Assembly: GCF_901709675.1 (NCBI RefSeq)
Contig: NC_051092.1
Location: 17,351,628-17,415,627, forward strand
DNA: 64,000 bases
Direction of reading: 5' to 3'
DNA from: Syngnathus acus
Lineage: Eukaryota; Chordata; Actinopteri; Syngnathiformes; Syngnathidae
Part shown: positions 63,971 to 64,000 of the stretch, one piece after another
Layout: each line of letters begins with the position of its first letter
How positions within the stretch are numbered: the first letter of the stretch is position 1
Notes under the pieces: model-generated
What the model was told of the DNA's origin: nothing
Databases searched by the model: none
What the model saw: only the letters and a program-made list of their open reading frames with translations
Program-made: the position numbers and the translations under genes

Positions 63971-64000
63971 AGTGAGGTTAGAGCCAGGAATTCAGGAGAA

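Overview
The window is from a teleost (ray-finned fish) genome, judged from its content: three pogo-type elements with TA target duplications, two Tc1-like elements, many hAT elements with 8-bp duplications, fish-type CR1/L2/Rex-like and RTE-like LINEs, class I endogenous retroviruses (ERVs), and an intron-bearing gene for mitochondrial peptide deformylase. I cannot name the species. Most of the 64 kb is nested mobile DNA. The only complete host gene seen is peptide deformylase (63158-63970, minus), with an 81-bp intron and a 243-residue product.

Left part (1-25.6 kb). A minus-strand ERV dominates. Its 5' LTR is 25177-25574 and is followed by a primer site matching tRNA-His. Gag remnants lie at 16.5-20.3 kb, and part of the 3' LTR is at 5350-5656. 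It has been split by two RTE-like LINEs (1390-5349 plus; 20427-24428 minus), each with its own target-site duplication, by several hAT elements, by a Tc1 element, by two inverted copies of a TA-flanked TIR element, and by a solo LTR.

Middle part (25.6-37 kb). This holds a broken ZBED/hAT gene with another hAT inside it, a second solo LTR, and a pogo-like element. Four short minus-strand stretches (30279-32488) look like exons of an unrecognised host gene: all have canonical splice sites and their phases agree. Two more candidate exons lie at 248-549. A long tandem array with AGACGTCT palindromes (about 32.5-34.6 kb) carries a nearly intact hAT transposon (34653-36879).

Right part (37-58.4 kb). 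One hAT element, bounded by the duplication GTACATAG, runs from 37008 to 58425 because a plus-strand ERV (37845-58331) landed in it. That ERV has matching 499-bp LTRs, a primer-binding site, a 77-bp tandem duplication, a likely splice donor and a purine tract. It was then filled with LINE pieces, a fragment of another ERV's RNase H/integrase on the opposite strand, pogo pieces, and a full-length CR1/L2-type LINE whose 999-codon EN-RT ORF is intact.

Far right (58.4-64 kb). Here are a tRNA-derived SINE, a hAT MITE, a TIR element, a second Tc1 copy, a LINE tail, and then peptide deformylase. The order of insertion can be read directly from interrupted duplications and, in one case, from an empty paralogous site. 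All statements rest on reading by eye; no database search was possible.
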